Assembly (NCBI GenBank): GCA_016618085.1
Contig: JABLTG010000018.1
Coordinates: 1-64,000, forward strand
DNA from: Neovahlkampfia damariscottae
Lineage: Eukaryota > Heterolobosea > Selenaionea > Neovahlkampfiida > Neovahlkampfiidae
Direction: 5' to 3'
DNA: 64,000 nucleotides
Every line of letters starts with the position of its first letter. Position 1 is the stretch's first letter. A program made the position numbers and the translations under genes. A model generated the notes under the pieces. It made no database searches and was not told where the DNA came from. It saw only the letters and a program-made list of their open reading frames with translations. Below, piece after piece: positions 1-11,249 of the stretch.

Positions 1-228
1 AACCCAAACCCAAACCCAAACCCAAACCCAAACCCAAACCCAAACCCAAACCCAAACCCAAACCCAAACCCAAACCCAAAACCCAAAACCCAAACCCAAA
101 CCCAAACCCAAACCCAAAACCCAAATCCCAAATCCCAAACCTTCAAAACCCAAATCTAAATCTAAAATCTAAAATCTAAAATCTAAAACCCAAAATTCTC
201 AAATACAAGTACAAATACAAATACAAAT
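1..228. repeat. Telomeric repeat array, left chromosome end
   Basis: The first 80 or so bases are perfect hexamers of AAACCC, so the strand running outward reads TTTGGG. Variants follow (AAAACCC, AAATCCC), then AAATCT and AAATAC units up to about 228. C-rich strand at the left end is the orientation expected of a true chromosome terminus. The graded decay is what old, no longer telomerase-maintained units look like. Confidence 0.95.
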
Positions 229-717
229 CTTATATCCAAAGAATTCTAAACCCTCCGATTGAGCTAGAAGAATACTTTTCAATTTTCTAATTGCTATCTT
301 AATTTGGAGATATTATTCCCCAAAAGAGTTTTTGTCGATTTTTTGATGAAATTGTGGTTTGTATTTGTTTTGTGACAATTGTCTTTTCTGATGAGTATCT
401 TGGTCACTTTTGAAGAATTACACAAGAACATAATCGTGATATAAAAAGAAACCAAAAATTTCATTTACAATTTTTTGTGTTTGATGTTTGGGTTTACGAC
501 AATTTGATGTTTTAAAAATTATATTTTCACTTCGTTCATCTGCATCTACTTCAGCTTGAGCTGAAATGGATTGGTTAAATATTCTGATGAAATTCATTTT
601 TGTATCAAGCGACTTTTGAGTGAATCCAATCAAATAGTTAAAAAATATTGGATGATTTGAGTTTAAATTACAAAATCATCACAAAAAGATAAGAATGAAA
701 TTGAAAATCAATAATTT
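229..717. other. Subtelomeric spacer, no gene recognised
   Basis: About 490 bases between the telomere and the first gene. A 71-codon minus-strand frame at 418-633 has no ATG at its start and no recognisable motif, so it is not called. No tRNA, transposon end or tandem repeat is visible. Confidence 0.5.
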
Positions 718-2036
718 TTATTCTTCTTTAAATAATATTCCAGGTAATTTTTGTAATCCTTCTAATGGTTGATCACAAGTTGTACAATTTAATCCACCTC
801 CTCCAAAATTTTGTTGTAAATTATTTACTCCAATTACATTTTTGAAATATTTTGAGAATATTCCAAATACAATTTTATCAGTAAATTCTAATTTTTTTTT
901 TATTTTTTCATTTTTACATCCAATTGAATATTGTGAAATGATTATACTATCATTACAAATGATAAAATTACCATAAGAACTTGCAGGTAAACCAAACACT
1001 TTATCAGGAAATGAATCATATAATTGAGACAAAGTATCATGAGTAACATCATCTTTATCCATTAATATTGGTTCACATTCAGGGAATGGTATTCTAATAA
1101 TATCAAATTTATTTCCATCTTGATCTGTTTGATTTCTTAAAATATCAAATACTAAATTCATTCTTGATTCACTCTCCATTGTTAAAAAACCAGGTTTATA
1201 ATTATATTTTGAAATATCACCCATACCACATAGTACTATAGTAGTTGGATTTATAAATCTACAAAATTCATCTACATGACCACCTGTTCCAACTTTTTAA
1301 ATATTCAATGGGTTAATTTAAACTTACCACAAGTGTAACATGGTATTTCTGTTTTTGAATCAAAATATTTTGGACCTAAGAATGACAAATCATCATCTGA
1401 AACTCCAGTGGGGATCCATACAAATTTAGTGACATTAAAAGTTCTTTTAAAGCATTCTTCAAGTTCTTGTTGAGTTTTTGTTGGATTTCTTTGGAGTTCA
1501 CATGTTAAATTTGATATAAGTGTTCCTTTTCCATTAAAACTACGATTTCCACCTTCACCTTTGTACCATTCAGGCATTTTTATCAATGGTTGATTCAAAT
1601 ATTTTGATAATTCTTTTGGAATTTCATTTGGTTGATCACAATATTTCCAATCTCCTTTAATATCAATAGAAATATATCCCCATAGACCAAAGTTGTGATC
1701 AATTGTTTGTTGTTTTCCGTCTTTAATTAACCATTCACAACCAGTATCTCGTATCCAAGCATCACCATGAGGAATAATGAGATAATAAATATCTAAATCC
1801 TCCAAATTTTCAAGTTGAATAAACTTTTTAATTTCATTTTTATCATTTACAATAATAACAGGTCTGACAAAAGGTGAAAGATGTCGAATCAAATAAGACT
1901 CTACATTCCATAGTGTTGTTAGATTTGTATAGTCTTTAATTTTTGAAGGTGAAATATAATCATAATCTGTTAAAGCAATATAAATTGTTGACACTGGTTC
2001 AAATTGTCCTGCTACTCTCATTTTTAATTTGACCAA
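718..2036 (-). CDS. Agmatine deiminase (PPAD family)
   Basis: The enzyme hydrolyses agmatine to N-carbamoylputrescine and ammonia, on the arginine-decarboxylase route to polyamines. Two exons (1328-2036 and 718-1292) are joined over a 35-nt GT-AG intron and give about 427 residues. The N-terminal half contains the WIRDTG motif near residue 98. Directly after the splice comes GTGGHVDEFCRF, the catalytic His-x-Asp segment. FGGGGLNCTTCDQP near the C-terminus carries the nucleophilic cysteine; the usual GGGGxHC has Asn in place of His, a position not held to be catalytic. A second ATG five codons in (MRVAGQFEP) fits the family start better. The length is close to the bacterial and plant enzymes (about 370-380) plus short additions. 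A peptidyl-arginine deiminase role is less likely. Confidence 0.9.
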
Positions 2037-2083
2037 TAAAAATTAACAAAATTTATTCCAATTTTTGTGAATCAAAAAGATGT

Positions 2084-2458
2084 CTCATTGTGAGAGCACA
2101 ATTCCAAAGAAGATATATTTCACTTAAATTATCAACAATCTTAATCCTTTCCAAACATTACAAATACTTCGACAAGCTCTTGAAGCAAACAAAGAAGATC
2201 AAAAAGAATTTCTAAACACACTTTCAACCATGGATAAAAGTAGTGACAAATGGTTTCAACTAACTCAAAGAAATGATCCAAGAAACAATTAACCTAAAAA
2301 GAAGTGTGACAACATCCACGATGAGTGAAAGAGGTTTTTCATCCATGGGTAGAATAGTAGCCAAACTTCGAAGCAAAACGCATCCTGAAACTGCTGGTGG
2401 ACTTTTGTTTTTAAAGAAAACACTGAACTTTGGTAAAATAAAGTGTCTCAATTTTTGA
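2084..2458 (+). mobile_element. hAT-family transposase C-terminal remnant
   Basis: The frame at 2273-2458 reads SERGFSSMGRIVAKLRSK, then HPETAGGLLFLKK. This is the signature of the hAT dimerisation region (SERxFSxxGRIxxxxRxxLxPExxxxLLFLKK). The preceding frame (about 2160-2290) holds a short helical stretch that looks like the residue of the same gene in another frame. Only the C-terminal tail remains. There is no DDE catalytic core, BED finger or visible terminal inverted repeat. It lies 2 kb from the telomere, a usual resting place for transposon debris. This is a plain DNA transposon fragment and not active. Confidence 0.6.
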
Positions 2459-2617
2459 AGAAATTACGAAATCTTGTTGGTGGAGTTTTAACATCCAATG
2501 AAAATTATTTATTTTCCAATTTTTTGTGCAGTATTTGAAAATTTGTCAAACCAGTACTCGTACTGGTGAATTCCCGATTGACTTCTAAGATTTTTAGCAA
2601 AAAAATGGAAGATTGTT

Positions 2618-2622
2618 AAAAA
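2618..2622 (-). terminator. Pol III T-run terminator of tRNA-Phe
   Basis: Five T residues on the minus strand, four bases after the last acceptor base. This is the standard RNA polymerase III stop. Confidence 0.75.
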
Positions 2623-2626
2623 CGAT

Positions 2627-2698
2627 GCCTCCACTAGGGATCGAACCAAGGACCTTAAGAACTTCAGTCTTACGCTCTCCCAACTGAGCTATAGAGGC
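2627..2698 (-). tRNA. tRNA-Phe (GAA)
   Basis: The minus strand folds into a complete cloverleaf. The acceptor arms GCCTCTA and TGGAGGC pair, with one G-U. The D-arm GCTCAGTTGGGAGAGC carries box A. The anticodon stem TAAGA/TCTTA closes the loop CTGAAGT, giving anticodon GAA. The T-arm has GGTTCGATCC (box B), with one T-T mismatch in the T stem. There is no intron and no encoded CCA. A run of five T follows 4 nt after the 3' end as a Pol III terminator. Confidence 0.93.
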
Positions 2699-3081
2699 TA
2701 TTGATACTGTACATACCCACGATTAGAAAAAATTAAAAACAGTTAGACATTCATTCTTGTCTAAAACTCATCTGTATCGAAGAATATTCATGTTGGTAAA
2801 ATTATATTGAGCAATAGAGCTGGCTACAGGCTGGACACATCATAGTTTTCAAGCTTTGAAAATTATCAAAACTTAAAATGATTTTGGTACATTCCCAACC
2901 TGCACTACATTTGAGGTTCCAATTTTGAATAATACTATGAATGTAGTTGAATTTGAATTTGTATTTGGATATTCCAGTTCTTTTGTTTTCGTTGTTTTGA
3001 TTGGACAAAAGAAGTTGTTGTTTGTTGAGGTGATGAAAAAGGTTCGCATCAAATCATTCAATGTATCCATAGCAAAATAAA
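2699..3081. other. Spacer with no recognised gene
   Basis: About 380 bases. A minus-strand frame (2802-3008) contains two CxxC-like pairs but starts on a non-ATG codon and matches nothing known to me. The ATTGG at 2999-3003 may be the promoter element of the coiled-coil gene starting at 3082. Confidence 0.4.
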
Positions 3082-3652
3082 ATGACTGAGGATAAGAAAA
3101 ATACTGTGATAGTGCAAGAAAAAAATAAACAAATTGCTTCATTACAACAACAAATCGCAGAAAGTATTTCTTTCAGTTTCTATTTTAATAAATTCAGTTA
3201 AAAGACAGTATAATGAAACAAATCAATCAATAATTCAAAGTAATTTGAAATTAAAGCAAAGTTTTAATAAAATCATGAACGAAAACAAAAATTTTCAAAA
3301 TGAAATTCTTCGTTTGACTTCAGAGAATGAAAAACTAAAAGGAAAGAATGAAGAACTTACAAATATTACAAACAAATTTTTCATGGATTTACAAAATCAA
3401 AATAATATTATTGTACAAAACGAAGAACCAAAACAAGAAGTCAAACTTGAAGATGAAAAAAAAACAAGACTCAAACAACACCTTAACTGTTTAATTATCA
3501 ATGAAGAAGATGAATGTAAAAAAATTGAAGAAAAAGAGATAATGGAAAAAGAGAATTTACAAAAAATGTCAGAACTAAAATTAAAAGAAGATGAAAATAT
3601 AATCAATGATAAATTCTCTCCACCAAAAATTAAAAAATTAAAAAAAATATAA
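3082..3652 (+). CDS. Coiled-coil protein, function unknown
   Basis: Two exons (3082-3163 and 3198-3652) are joined over a 34-nt intron and give about 178 residues. The start ATG opens MTEDKKNTVIVQEKNKQI. Residues about 10-90 are rich in Gln, Asn, Leu and Glu with heptad spacing, so a coiled coil is likely. The C-terminal third is highly charged and ends in a Lys-rich tail (PPKIKKLKKI) that could be a nuclear signal. No catalytic motif or signal peptide is seen. I do not recognise the family. Confidence 0.6.
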
Positions 3653-3700
3653 ATTTTCAAAATTGAAACTCTATAATTTGATTTGTTTAAACTTTTTTAT

Positions 3701-3707
3701 CCAATCA
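3701..3707 (+). promoter_or_regulatory. CCAATCA element of the kynureninase gene
   Basis: Perfect CCAATCA 12 nt before the ATG. The same element recurs at similar distances before most genes in the window. Confidence 0.6.
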
Positions 3708-3712
3708 ACAAA

Positions 3713-5143
3713 ATGAAAAGTGATTTACCTGTGTATCGATCAACAACTATTTTAAAAGAAACTAAGATTTATAATCCTGTTAAAGAAGAGATTGAAAAAT
3801 TATCAAAAGATTTAAATTTATCAATAACAAGTGAAGAGTAATATATTTCAAGTTATTTTTTTAAATATATTTAGGTTCTCTTTTGAATTAAATTCAAGAG
3901 ATGAATTAAAAGAATTTGAAAAAGAGTTTCATAAACCAAAAGATGGTCTTTATTTTACAGGAAATAGTTTAGGACTTCAACCAAAAACAGTACAAGATAA
4001 AATGTTTAATGAGTTAGAAAAATGGAAGAAAATTGGAGTTAGGTTAGAATAATATTATTATTAAATTAAAAATATAGAGGTCATTTTGAAGGAGAATATC
4101 CATGGTTTAAAATTGAAGAATATGCAATACCAAGTTTAAGTAAATTATTAGGATGTAAAGAGAATGAAGTTGCAATTAGTTCAACATTAACAACTAATTT
4201 ACATTTATTAATGACATCATTTTATCAACCAACATCAAAAAGATTTAAACTTTTAATTGAAGAATCACCATTTCCATCTGATATGATGGCATTTTTATCA
4301 CAAATTAAATTACATGGTTTAAATCCAGAAGAAGTATTAATTCAAATTGGACCAAGAGAAAATGAGAATTATATTCATACTGAAGATATTTTAGAAATTA
4401 TTGAAAAAGAAGGAGATGAAATATGTTTAATATTATTCTCAGGTGTTCATTTTTTATCTGGACAAGCATTTGAAATTGAAAAAATAACAAAAAAAGGACA
4501 TGAAAAAGGTTGTTTTGTTGGATTTGATTTAGCACATGCAACTGGTAATTTAGAATTAAAATTAAATGAATGGAATGTTGATTTTGGATGTTTTTGTACA
4601 TACAAATATTTAAATAGTGGACCTGGTTCAATTGGTGGATTATTTTTACATGAACAACATCATGATAAAGATTTTAAAAGATTTCAAGGATGGTGGGGAA
4701 ATAAAAGAGAAAATAGATTTTCAATGAAAACTTATTTTGATGGTCAAAAAGGTGCAGGTATTTATCAATTATCTAATCCATCAATATTCTCAATTATACC
4801 ATTATTATCAAGTTTAGAAATATTTGATAAAACATCAATATCAAAATTAAGATATAAATCAGAAAGATTAACTAGTTATTTAGAAATATTAATTAATCAT
4901 GAATTATTTGACCAATTAGAAATATTAACACCAAAATCATTACATTTAAGAGGATGTCAATTAAGTTTAAAAATTAAGAATTTTAATGGAAATCTTGATG
5001 AATTTATTAATATTTTAGAAAATGAAAATATTGATATTGATAAAAGAGATCCAAATATTTTAAGAATATCTCCTGTTCCTCTTTATAATAATTTTAATGA
5101 AATTTGGAAATTAATTAAAATTTTAAAAAATTTATTAACTTAA
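3713..5143 (+). CDS. KYNU: Kynureninase
   Basis: This PLP enzyme cleaves kynurenine or 3-hydroxykynurenine to (hydroxy)anthranilate and alanine in tryptophan breakdown and de novo NAD synthesis. Three exons, with introns at 3838-3874 and 4043-4077, encode about 452 residues, close to the human protein (465). Visible family blocks are YFTGNSLGLQP (substrate loop), then GHFEGEYPWF, then VGFDLAHATGN. FGCFCTYKYLNSGPGS contains the Schiff-base lysine (CTYKYLN). GWWGNKRENRF and KGAGIYQLSNPSI follow. The PLP-contacting Asp (FDLAH) is present. A CCAATCA element lies 12 nt before the ATG. The gene converges on the gene at 5157-5817 with a 13-bp gap. Confidence 0.95.
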
Positions 5144-5156
5144 ATAAAAATACATT

Positions 5157-5817
5157 CTAGAGATCATGAACATTTCTTTCTTTTGAAAGTATAACTCTAT
5201 TCTTTTTTAATCTTAATCTTTTATTTGAAACTTCTAATATTTCATATTCAATCATTGATTCAAATGATTTTTTATTTGTTGATAGAATTTCTTCACCTTC
5301 TTCATCTTTTTCATCAACACTTGTATATCCATTAATATAAATAGTAATTAAATTATCTTCAAATGTATATCCTCCTTTTTTTAATTTAAAATATCTTTGT
5401 CCATTTTGTTTTTTTTTTACAACCTTTTTTTTTTTAGACTTAATTTAAAATTACAAAATAAATTCCTTCATCTTTAAATGATACTGCATTTAATATATCT
5501 GTTTCAAATGATTCTGAAACAAATATTATTTCTTCAAATTTTGTTGAAAACCAACCAGATAAAATATACCATGTTGTATCTTTAACTAAATCAATATCTA
5601 TTTTTTCTTCTTCTTCTTCTTCAAATATATGTTCAATAAGATCAGTTGATGCAGGTGATATTTTGGTTATTATTTTACTTGGATTTGAATTTGTATTTAA
5701 ATGTTTGTTAAAGTTAGACTTTGGACTTGTTGGTAATAAATTAGTATTTTGTGTTTTATTGTTTTTTAAAGCTGTTTTTAAATTTGGTATATTTTTGGGT
5801 GCACTATTCTTTGACAT
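5157..5817 (-). CDS. Unknown protein with acidic linker
   Basis: Two exons (5455-5817 and 5157-5423) over a 31-nt intron encode about 209 residues and end on TAG. The first 60 residues are Asn/Lys/Ser-rich and probably disordered. A Glu run (FEEEEEEKID) precedes a folded-looking part of alternating strands (TWYILSGWFSTKFEEIIFV, then RYFKLKKGGYTF, then LITIYINGYTSV). The W-x-x-S-G-W and beta-rich pattern is loosely lipocalin-like, but that is only a guess. No signal peptide is visible. Confidence 0.55.
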
Positions 5818-5913
5818 TGTTATAAAAAGTTGTTTTTTTCAAGAATCAAAATCTCCTTCTTTTTTATTGGTTTAATAAAAACGAAAATTTTGATTTTTAT
5901 TGTTGAACATTTC

Positions 5914-7225
5914 ATGAACCAAGAAAATTTTTTGAACTTTGTAAAAGAGGATTTATTAAATGAGGATGAATCATCTCAAGATTTTGAATCTCAAATTGAT
6001 TCATATATTCAAATTTTAAATATTTCAGAATGTTTTCATCATAACTTGCAAGATAATTGCAAAGAATGTCAAAGTTTGAATTCAAATGGTGTTGAATCAA
6101 ATAAATTAATCCAGAATTTTAAAAAAGTAACATTGGAAGATATTTCAAAAACGAAAGACAAAGAACGAAATGTTTTTCTTTTCAATTTTTTAAATAAATA
6201 TAAATTTAGATGAATGATGAAATAATACTTCAAAATGAAATAAAACAACAAATGAATGATAGTTCTCAAATAGAGTTAGAGATTAAAGTATTAGTCTCTT
6301 CATGTAGTAAACTTGATTTTTATACAAAAGTAATTGATTAGATGTAGATATACTTGAATTTGGATTTGACCATCAATACAATAATCATTACTATTATATT
6401 TTGGATTCAAAATTATCACCATTCAATGTTAAAAATATAATTGAAGAAACTTTAAAAATTAAATCATTACCTTTAGAAACTAGTTTTTTGAGTGAAGATA
6501 TTTTAAATCATTCAAATTATGAATTAGAAGAAGAATTAGATAATTCAATATCAGAAATGTATTCAATTATTAATTCAACTGAAATATATTATCATTTATC
6601 CATCACTAATGAACTTTTAAGAAATAGAAATGAATTAAATGAGTCAATTATTTTTGAAGAAATTGAATCATTTAATCATTCAAATAAAGAGAAAGATGAT
6701 CAATGTTTTTTTATGCATCCAAGAAATATTATTGTACAAGTAGAAGAAGAAGAAGAGATTGATCTTAAAAAAAAGAAAAGAAAAAGAAAAGATGAAATAT
6801 TGAATTGTTTAATTTTAATTAAGAAATTAAAAGATAATTTTAATAATTATAAATATCATATTAATGAAATTATATTTGAAAATAGAGAAATTGAATCAAC
6901 TATTTCTTTTGATGAAATAAAAAATGAAATGAATGAAATTAATTTATTTAGTGAAGAATCAAAAGAAATGATTATTGAACAAGATGAAAATGAATGTGGT
7001 ATTTGTTTATTAGAATTATATGATAATACTGAAATCTATTCATTAGATTCATGTAAACATTGTTTTCATTTAAATTGTATTTCAAAATGTATTGATAGTA
7101 GAAATATTAAAAATAGATGTGTTAAATGTTTTAAATCTATTAAAAATGATGAAATTAAACATATTAAAAAATTAAATTCATTTCAAATTAGAAATTCACG
7201 TCTATTAAAAAGAGAAAAAAAATAA
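5914..7225 (+). CDS. RING-H2 finger protein, probable E3 ubiquitin ligase
   Basis: A RING domain occupies about the last 60 residues. Its ligands run CGIC, then SCKHCFHLNC, then CVKC, giving a C3H2C3 pattern. Such domains recruit E2 enzymes. The long N-terminal part is acidic with several helices and a basic block (KKKKRKRKD) that may be a nuclear signal. I joined three exons over introns at 6172-6209 and 6304-6341; these joins keep one frame from the ATG at 5914. The first join uses a weak GTTTTT donor, so the N-terminal exon could instead be a separate small gene. No other known domain is seen. Confidence 0.65.
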
Positions 7226-7290
7226 AAATTATTTTATTGGTTCTTTTTATAATTCTTTATTCAAACAGAATTTAACACACCTTTGGATAA

Positions 7291-8181
7291 ATGGGTTTAA
7301 ACTTTTCTTCTGAATCAACTTTTTGTATACAATCGATACAAAATGAAAAATATTTATCAATACAGAGTATAAAAAAGATATATTAATGTTTTAAAAAGAA
7401 AATGGGAAAGTAAATTTTAAAGGAAATGTATCAAAAAATGAAGAATTTAAAGTAAAAATGATTTCAGAAAATGAATATATTTTAATATCAAAATATCATG
7501 GATTATATTTAAGTATATTTGAAAATGAAAAATTGATTACATCTTCATCCATTTCAAAAAAAGAGAAAATAAGAATTGTAATTGATAAAAAAAGAGATAA
7601 TGTATATGGATTTAAATTTTTTAATGATTCATTCTTATCCATAAAAATGAATGATAATCAAAAAGATAATGATATTGTTTTGACAAATTTAAATTTTACA
7701 GAAAATGAAAAATTTAAAATAATATCTGAAAAGAAAGAAAATATATTTAATCAAATTCTTGAAGATAATTCAATTATTGGAATTAAATCATTAAAATATG
7801 AAACCTATTTTAATTCAAATTTAAATAGTCAAAAGAATGAAATTGAATATTTTAAAATTGAAAGAATTAAATTTAATCAAATTAGAATAAAGAATAAATA
7901 TAAAAAATATTTAATTTCAACTAATGAAAATAAATTAAAATTTGATTCAAATTTAAATAATTTAATTGAAAATCAAGAAATGTTTGAAATTATTGATTGT
8001 GTAAATGGTATTTCCACCTTTAATATTCTAATTAAATATAGATAAATTTGCAATTAAATCTATTTATTCAAATTCTTATTTATCTTTTCAATTATTTAAT
8101 TCAATTCGTATGAATAATCAAATTAATTCATTGAATCAAATTAAAGATTCAGAACAATTTGAATTTATAAAATATAAATAA
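7291..8181 (+). CDS. Fascin/FRG1-like beta-trefoil protein
   Basis: Three exons with introns at 7367-7398 and 8008-8041. The protein has repeated blocks of the form 'FxxKxxxxxYLSI..NxKxxxxxxxxxxxEEFKV', for example NEKYLSIQKNGKVNFKGN, KYHGLYLSIFENEKL, YKKYLISTNENKLKF and SNSYLSFQLFNS. That is the hxYLxx core of fascin-type beta-trefoils, in four copies. MGLNF at the start makes N-myristoylation conceivable. Fascin-like trefoils bind actin in some proteins, but no such role can be inferred here. The frame continues cleanly through the second intron to a TAA. Confidence 0.55.
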
Positions 8182-8255
8182 ATATACAAAAAAAATTAAT
8201 TTTGTTTTTTTTATAATATCAAATCTTTTCTTCCAAAAATTTTGTCCAATAGAAA

Positions 8256-9495
8256 ATGTTAAAAATTCTCTTCCTCCTTTTTTTAGTTTTACAAACATTT
8301 GCCAACCAAGTATATTAATTTCATTTATACTAATAAATAGTTCGTTGAAAAGAATTTAAGAACATCACCAAATAATATAATTGATATTAAGACTTCTTCT
8401 CAATTCATGGAGTAAAAAAAACTTTAAATCTAACTTAATTAATAGTATTCTTCAACCAAATAGAAATTATTATATCATTACATTTGTTTCTATTCAAAAG
8501 AGTCAATGTCCTGTTTGTCCATATTTTAAAGAAATATATTCAAAATTAGGAAAACATTATTTTCAAAATGATTTTAATCAACAAAAATCAAAAGTAAAAT
8601 TAAAATTAAATTTTAATTTTTTAAAAAGATATATTTTACATATATTGAATATTCACAACAAACACATCAAATTGTTGGTACTTTTGGTATTCAACATGTT
8701 CCAGGTAAACTTTTTAAAAAGTATTAATTGAATGATATAGCATGTAAGAATTATTATTTCTAATCTTTCTTAAAAGTTTTAATATTTAAACCAAATGAAA
8801 ATAAACCAATATTATTAAATGATCCAGTGAATAATGGTTTAATTGAATTTATTTTAAAAGAAACAAATATTAAAATAACATTAAATCCAAATGAAATTGA
8901 TCCAAAAAGAGTATTTCCATCAGGTGCACAAGGTAGTGGTAATAATGGTGGTGGTAGTGCTGATAATTCACAATCACTTTTAATATTTACTATTTTAAGT
9001 GGTATTGGTATTTTCATTTTTATTTTATTTCTTTATTCTTTAATTACAAATTGGTGGAATTCAAAAAAAATATTTGGAGTTATTTCATTTGTTACTTATG
9101 GTGCGTGTGTTGGTGGTTCAGTATTTTGTGTTTTAAATGAATCATCATTTTTTTATCCAAGAGGAAATAGTGTTATTATATTTTATCCTTCATTTCAACA
9201 TCAAACAGGTAAATAAAGAATAATCATTAAATGTTTAATAGTAATCGAAGGCTGGCTTGCAGGTGGTGTTATGATTTTAGGTGGTTTATCTTTAATCATT
9301 TTACATGATTTAATACCAAAGATGGAAAATGGTATGTTTAAAAAAATATTTAGCACTATTTCAATTTGGTTATTTTGGTGTTGTGTAATTACTTTGGTAA
9401 TGTTCTTCACTTGGAAAAATGCATATTATATGTCAAATACACCTATTGGACCATATTTAGCTGTTTTAAGAGATTTATTTGGAAAAGCAACATAA
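8256..9495 (+). CDS. Oligosaccharyltransferase subunit OST3/OST6
   Basis: Subunit of the ER N-glycosylation complex that forms mixed disulfides with acceptor proteins. The start MLKILFLLFLVLQTFA is a signal peptide. A thioredoxin-like lumenal domain follows, with the redox motif CPVC and the cis-proline loop HVPVLIF. Four membrane spans come next: LLIFTILSGIGIFIFILF, the VISFVTYGACVGGSVFCV stretch, a third around GGVMILGGLSLIIL, and a fourth around IWLFWCCVITLVMFF. Five small introns are needed, each with GT-AG ends. Architecture matches yeast OST3 and human TUSC3/MAGT1. In MAGT1 the motif is CVVC, so CPVC is an ordinary variation. Confidence 0.85.
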
Positions 9496-9578
9496 AAATA
9501 ATTTATTTTTTCCATCTATTTTTAAATAATCTTTTGTCCAATCAAATCTTGACTACTTCAATTATTTTGTGGTTGAAA

Positions 9579-10683
9579 ATGTTTACAAAATTTTTTAAAC
9601 CTTCAAAACATCTATTAAATAAACTAATAGAAAATGAAAATGTAAATTCTAATTATTAACAATTAACTTCCAAATTAGGTTGTTCAAAACTTAATTTTAA
9701 AATGTGAACATTCAATATCAAAGTCAAATTATGAAGATGGAATAAAATATTCAAATAGAATACTAAAATTATTCAATGAAAAGGATATAATGTCAAATGA
9801 AATAATAAGAGGATACAGTTTAAGAGGAACTTGTTTAATGGAGAAGGGTGATTTTAAAAATGCAATTAAAGATTTTAATAAAATTACAAAGTATATACCT
9901 AATGATTTATATCATTTAGAGTTAAAAGGAGGTAACCTTTATATTATTAAATAATAAAAAGATTGTTTAATTAAATTAAATGAATTTGAAGAAGGAATGA
10001 AATTATATGATCAAATTATATATGTAAATAATGATTTAAATATTATATATAAAAGAGGAAAATTATATTTTCATTTACAAAATTTTGAAAAAGCATTGGA
10101 TGATTTTGAATTTATTTTATCAAAAAATAATGATTATTATTTTGATTCATTAATAGGTAATTAATGATATTTATTAATTAAAAGGATGTGCCGAATGTTG
10201 TATTCAATTAAATAAATTAAAAGAATCAAAAGAATATTATAAAAGAATATTAGAATTAGATTCAAATAATTTAATTGGAAATGAAGGAATATCATTAATA
10301 TATTCTTTAGAAGAAGATTTTGAAAATGCATTAAATCATATAAATATATGTATTGAAAATAGTGATGAATCATTAGAGTTAAATTTATTTAAATTCATTC
10401 TTTTTTAGATTAATTTGTAAAAGGAGTTATATTCAATTAAATTTAAATAATTTTAAAGAATCAATAAAAGATTCAAATAAAATTATAAATAATTTTAAAA
10501 ATGAAATGAATAATGATTTATCATTAGCATATTTTGTTCGTGCAAATTCATTAAAAGAAATTGAAAAATATAAAGAAGCATTAAATGATTTAGATATATA
10601 TTTGAAATATAATCCAATAGAAAGAGTAAATATTGAAAATTTAAAAAGAGAAATTTTAAATAAAATGTTAAATAAAATATAAT
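9579..10683 (+). CDS. TPR-repeat protein
   Basis: Five exons split by 28-40-nt introns. From residue 25 on the protein is built of TPR units: RGYSLRGTCLMEKGDFKNAI, then GDCLIKLNEFEEGMKLYD, YKRGKLYFHLQNFEKALDD, GCAECCIQLNKLKESKEYY, ICKRSYIQLNLNNFKESI and YFVRANSLKEIEKYKEALND. At least seven repeats are visible, carrying the W/L-G-Y-A-F-A-P type pattern. TPR arrays are docking scaffolds, and no extra domain reveals the partner. A CCAATCA element lies about 40 nt before the ATG. Confidence 0.75.
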
Positions 10684-10725
10684 TTTGATTGGTTAATAAT
10701 TCTATTTATTAAACAAAGAAAAGAA

Positions 10726-11249
10726 TGGATCAATACTTTGTAGTAAAATTATTAGGAAGTGGATATGAAGGTCAAGTTGTATTATGTGAAATAAAAAGAC
10801 AAATGAACAAGTTGCTATTAAAAGAATTGAATTAGATACTATTGAAAAAGCTAATGAAACTATAAATGAAGCATGGAGATTAACAAAACTTCATCATAAA
10901 AATATTGTATAATATAAAAGAGTATTTATGCATAAATATCCAACAAATGAAAATCCATTTGTTTGTTTAATTATGGAGTATTGTGAAGGTGGTACATTAC
11001 AAGTAAAATAAATATTCATTTTTTTTATTTTTAGTCATTTCAAATTATGGTATGAATACAAGTTATTCTATACAAAAATTCTTTGATATTATTAAAAATG
11101 AAATTATAATTGAAAGAAATCATGATTTAAATTTATTTAATTTAATGAAGAATTTATTAAATTTTGATCCAAAAAAGAGACCAACAACATTTGAAATATT
11201 AAAAGAAAATAGAATATTAATTAAAAAAGTAATTAATCTAGATGTTTAA
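10726..11249 (+). pseudogene. Decayed protein kinase gene
   Basis: The start encodes a glycine loop (LLGSGYEGQV). In a second frame come VAIKRIEL with the ATP-binding Lys and HHKNIV, a helix alphaC-beta4 segment, followed by MEYCEGGTLQ, the hinge. An in-frame TAA at 10910 sits just after HHKNIV. The catalytic loop (HRD) and DFG segment are absent. Only a C-lobe end remains (LLNFDPKKRPTTFEILKENR, 11150-11210). With a frame change, a stop and the deleted core this cannot make an active kinase. NEK/STE-like sequence is suggested by the hinge but not certain. Confidence 0.75.

Noticed and set aside
418-633. 71-codon minus-strand frame near the telomere
   Set aside because: It begins on a non-ATG codon, has no motif and no promoter element in the right orientation.
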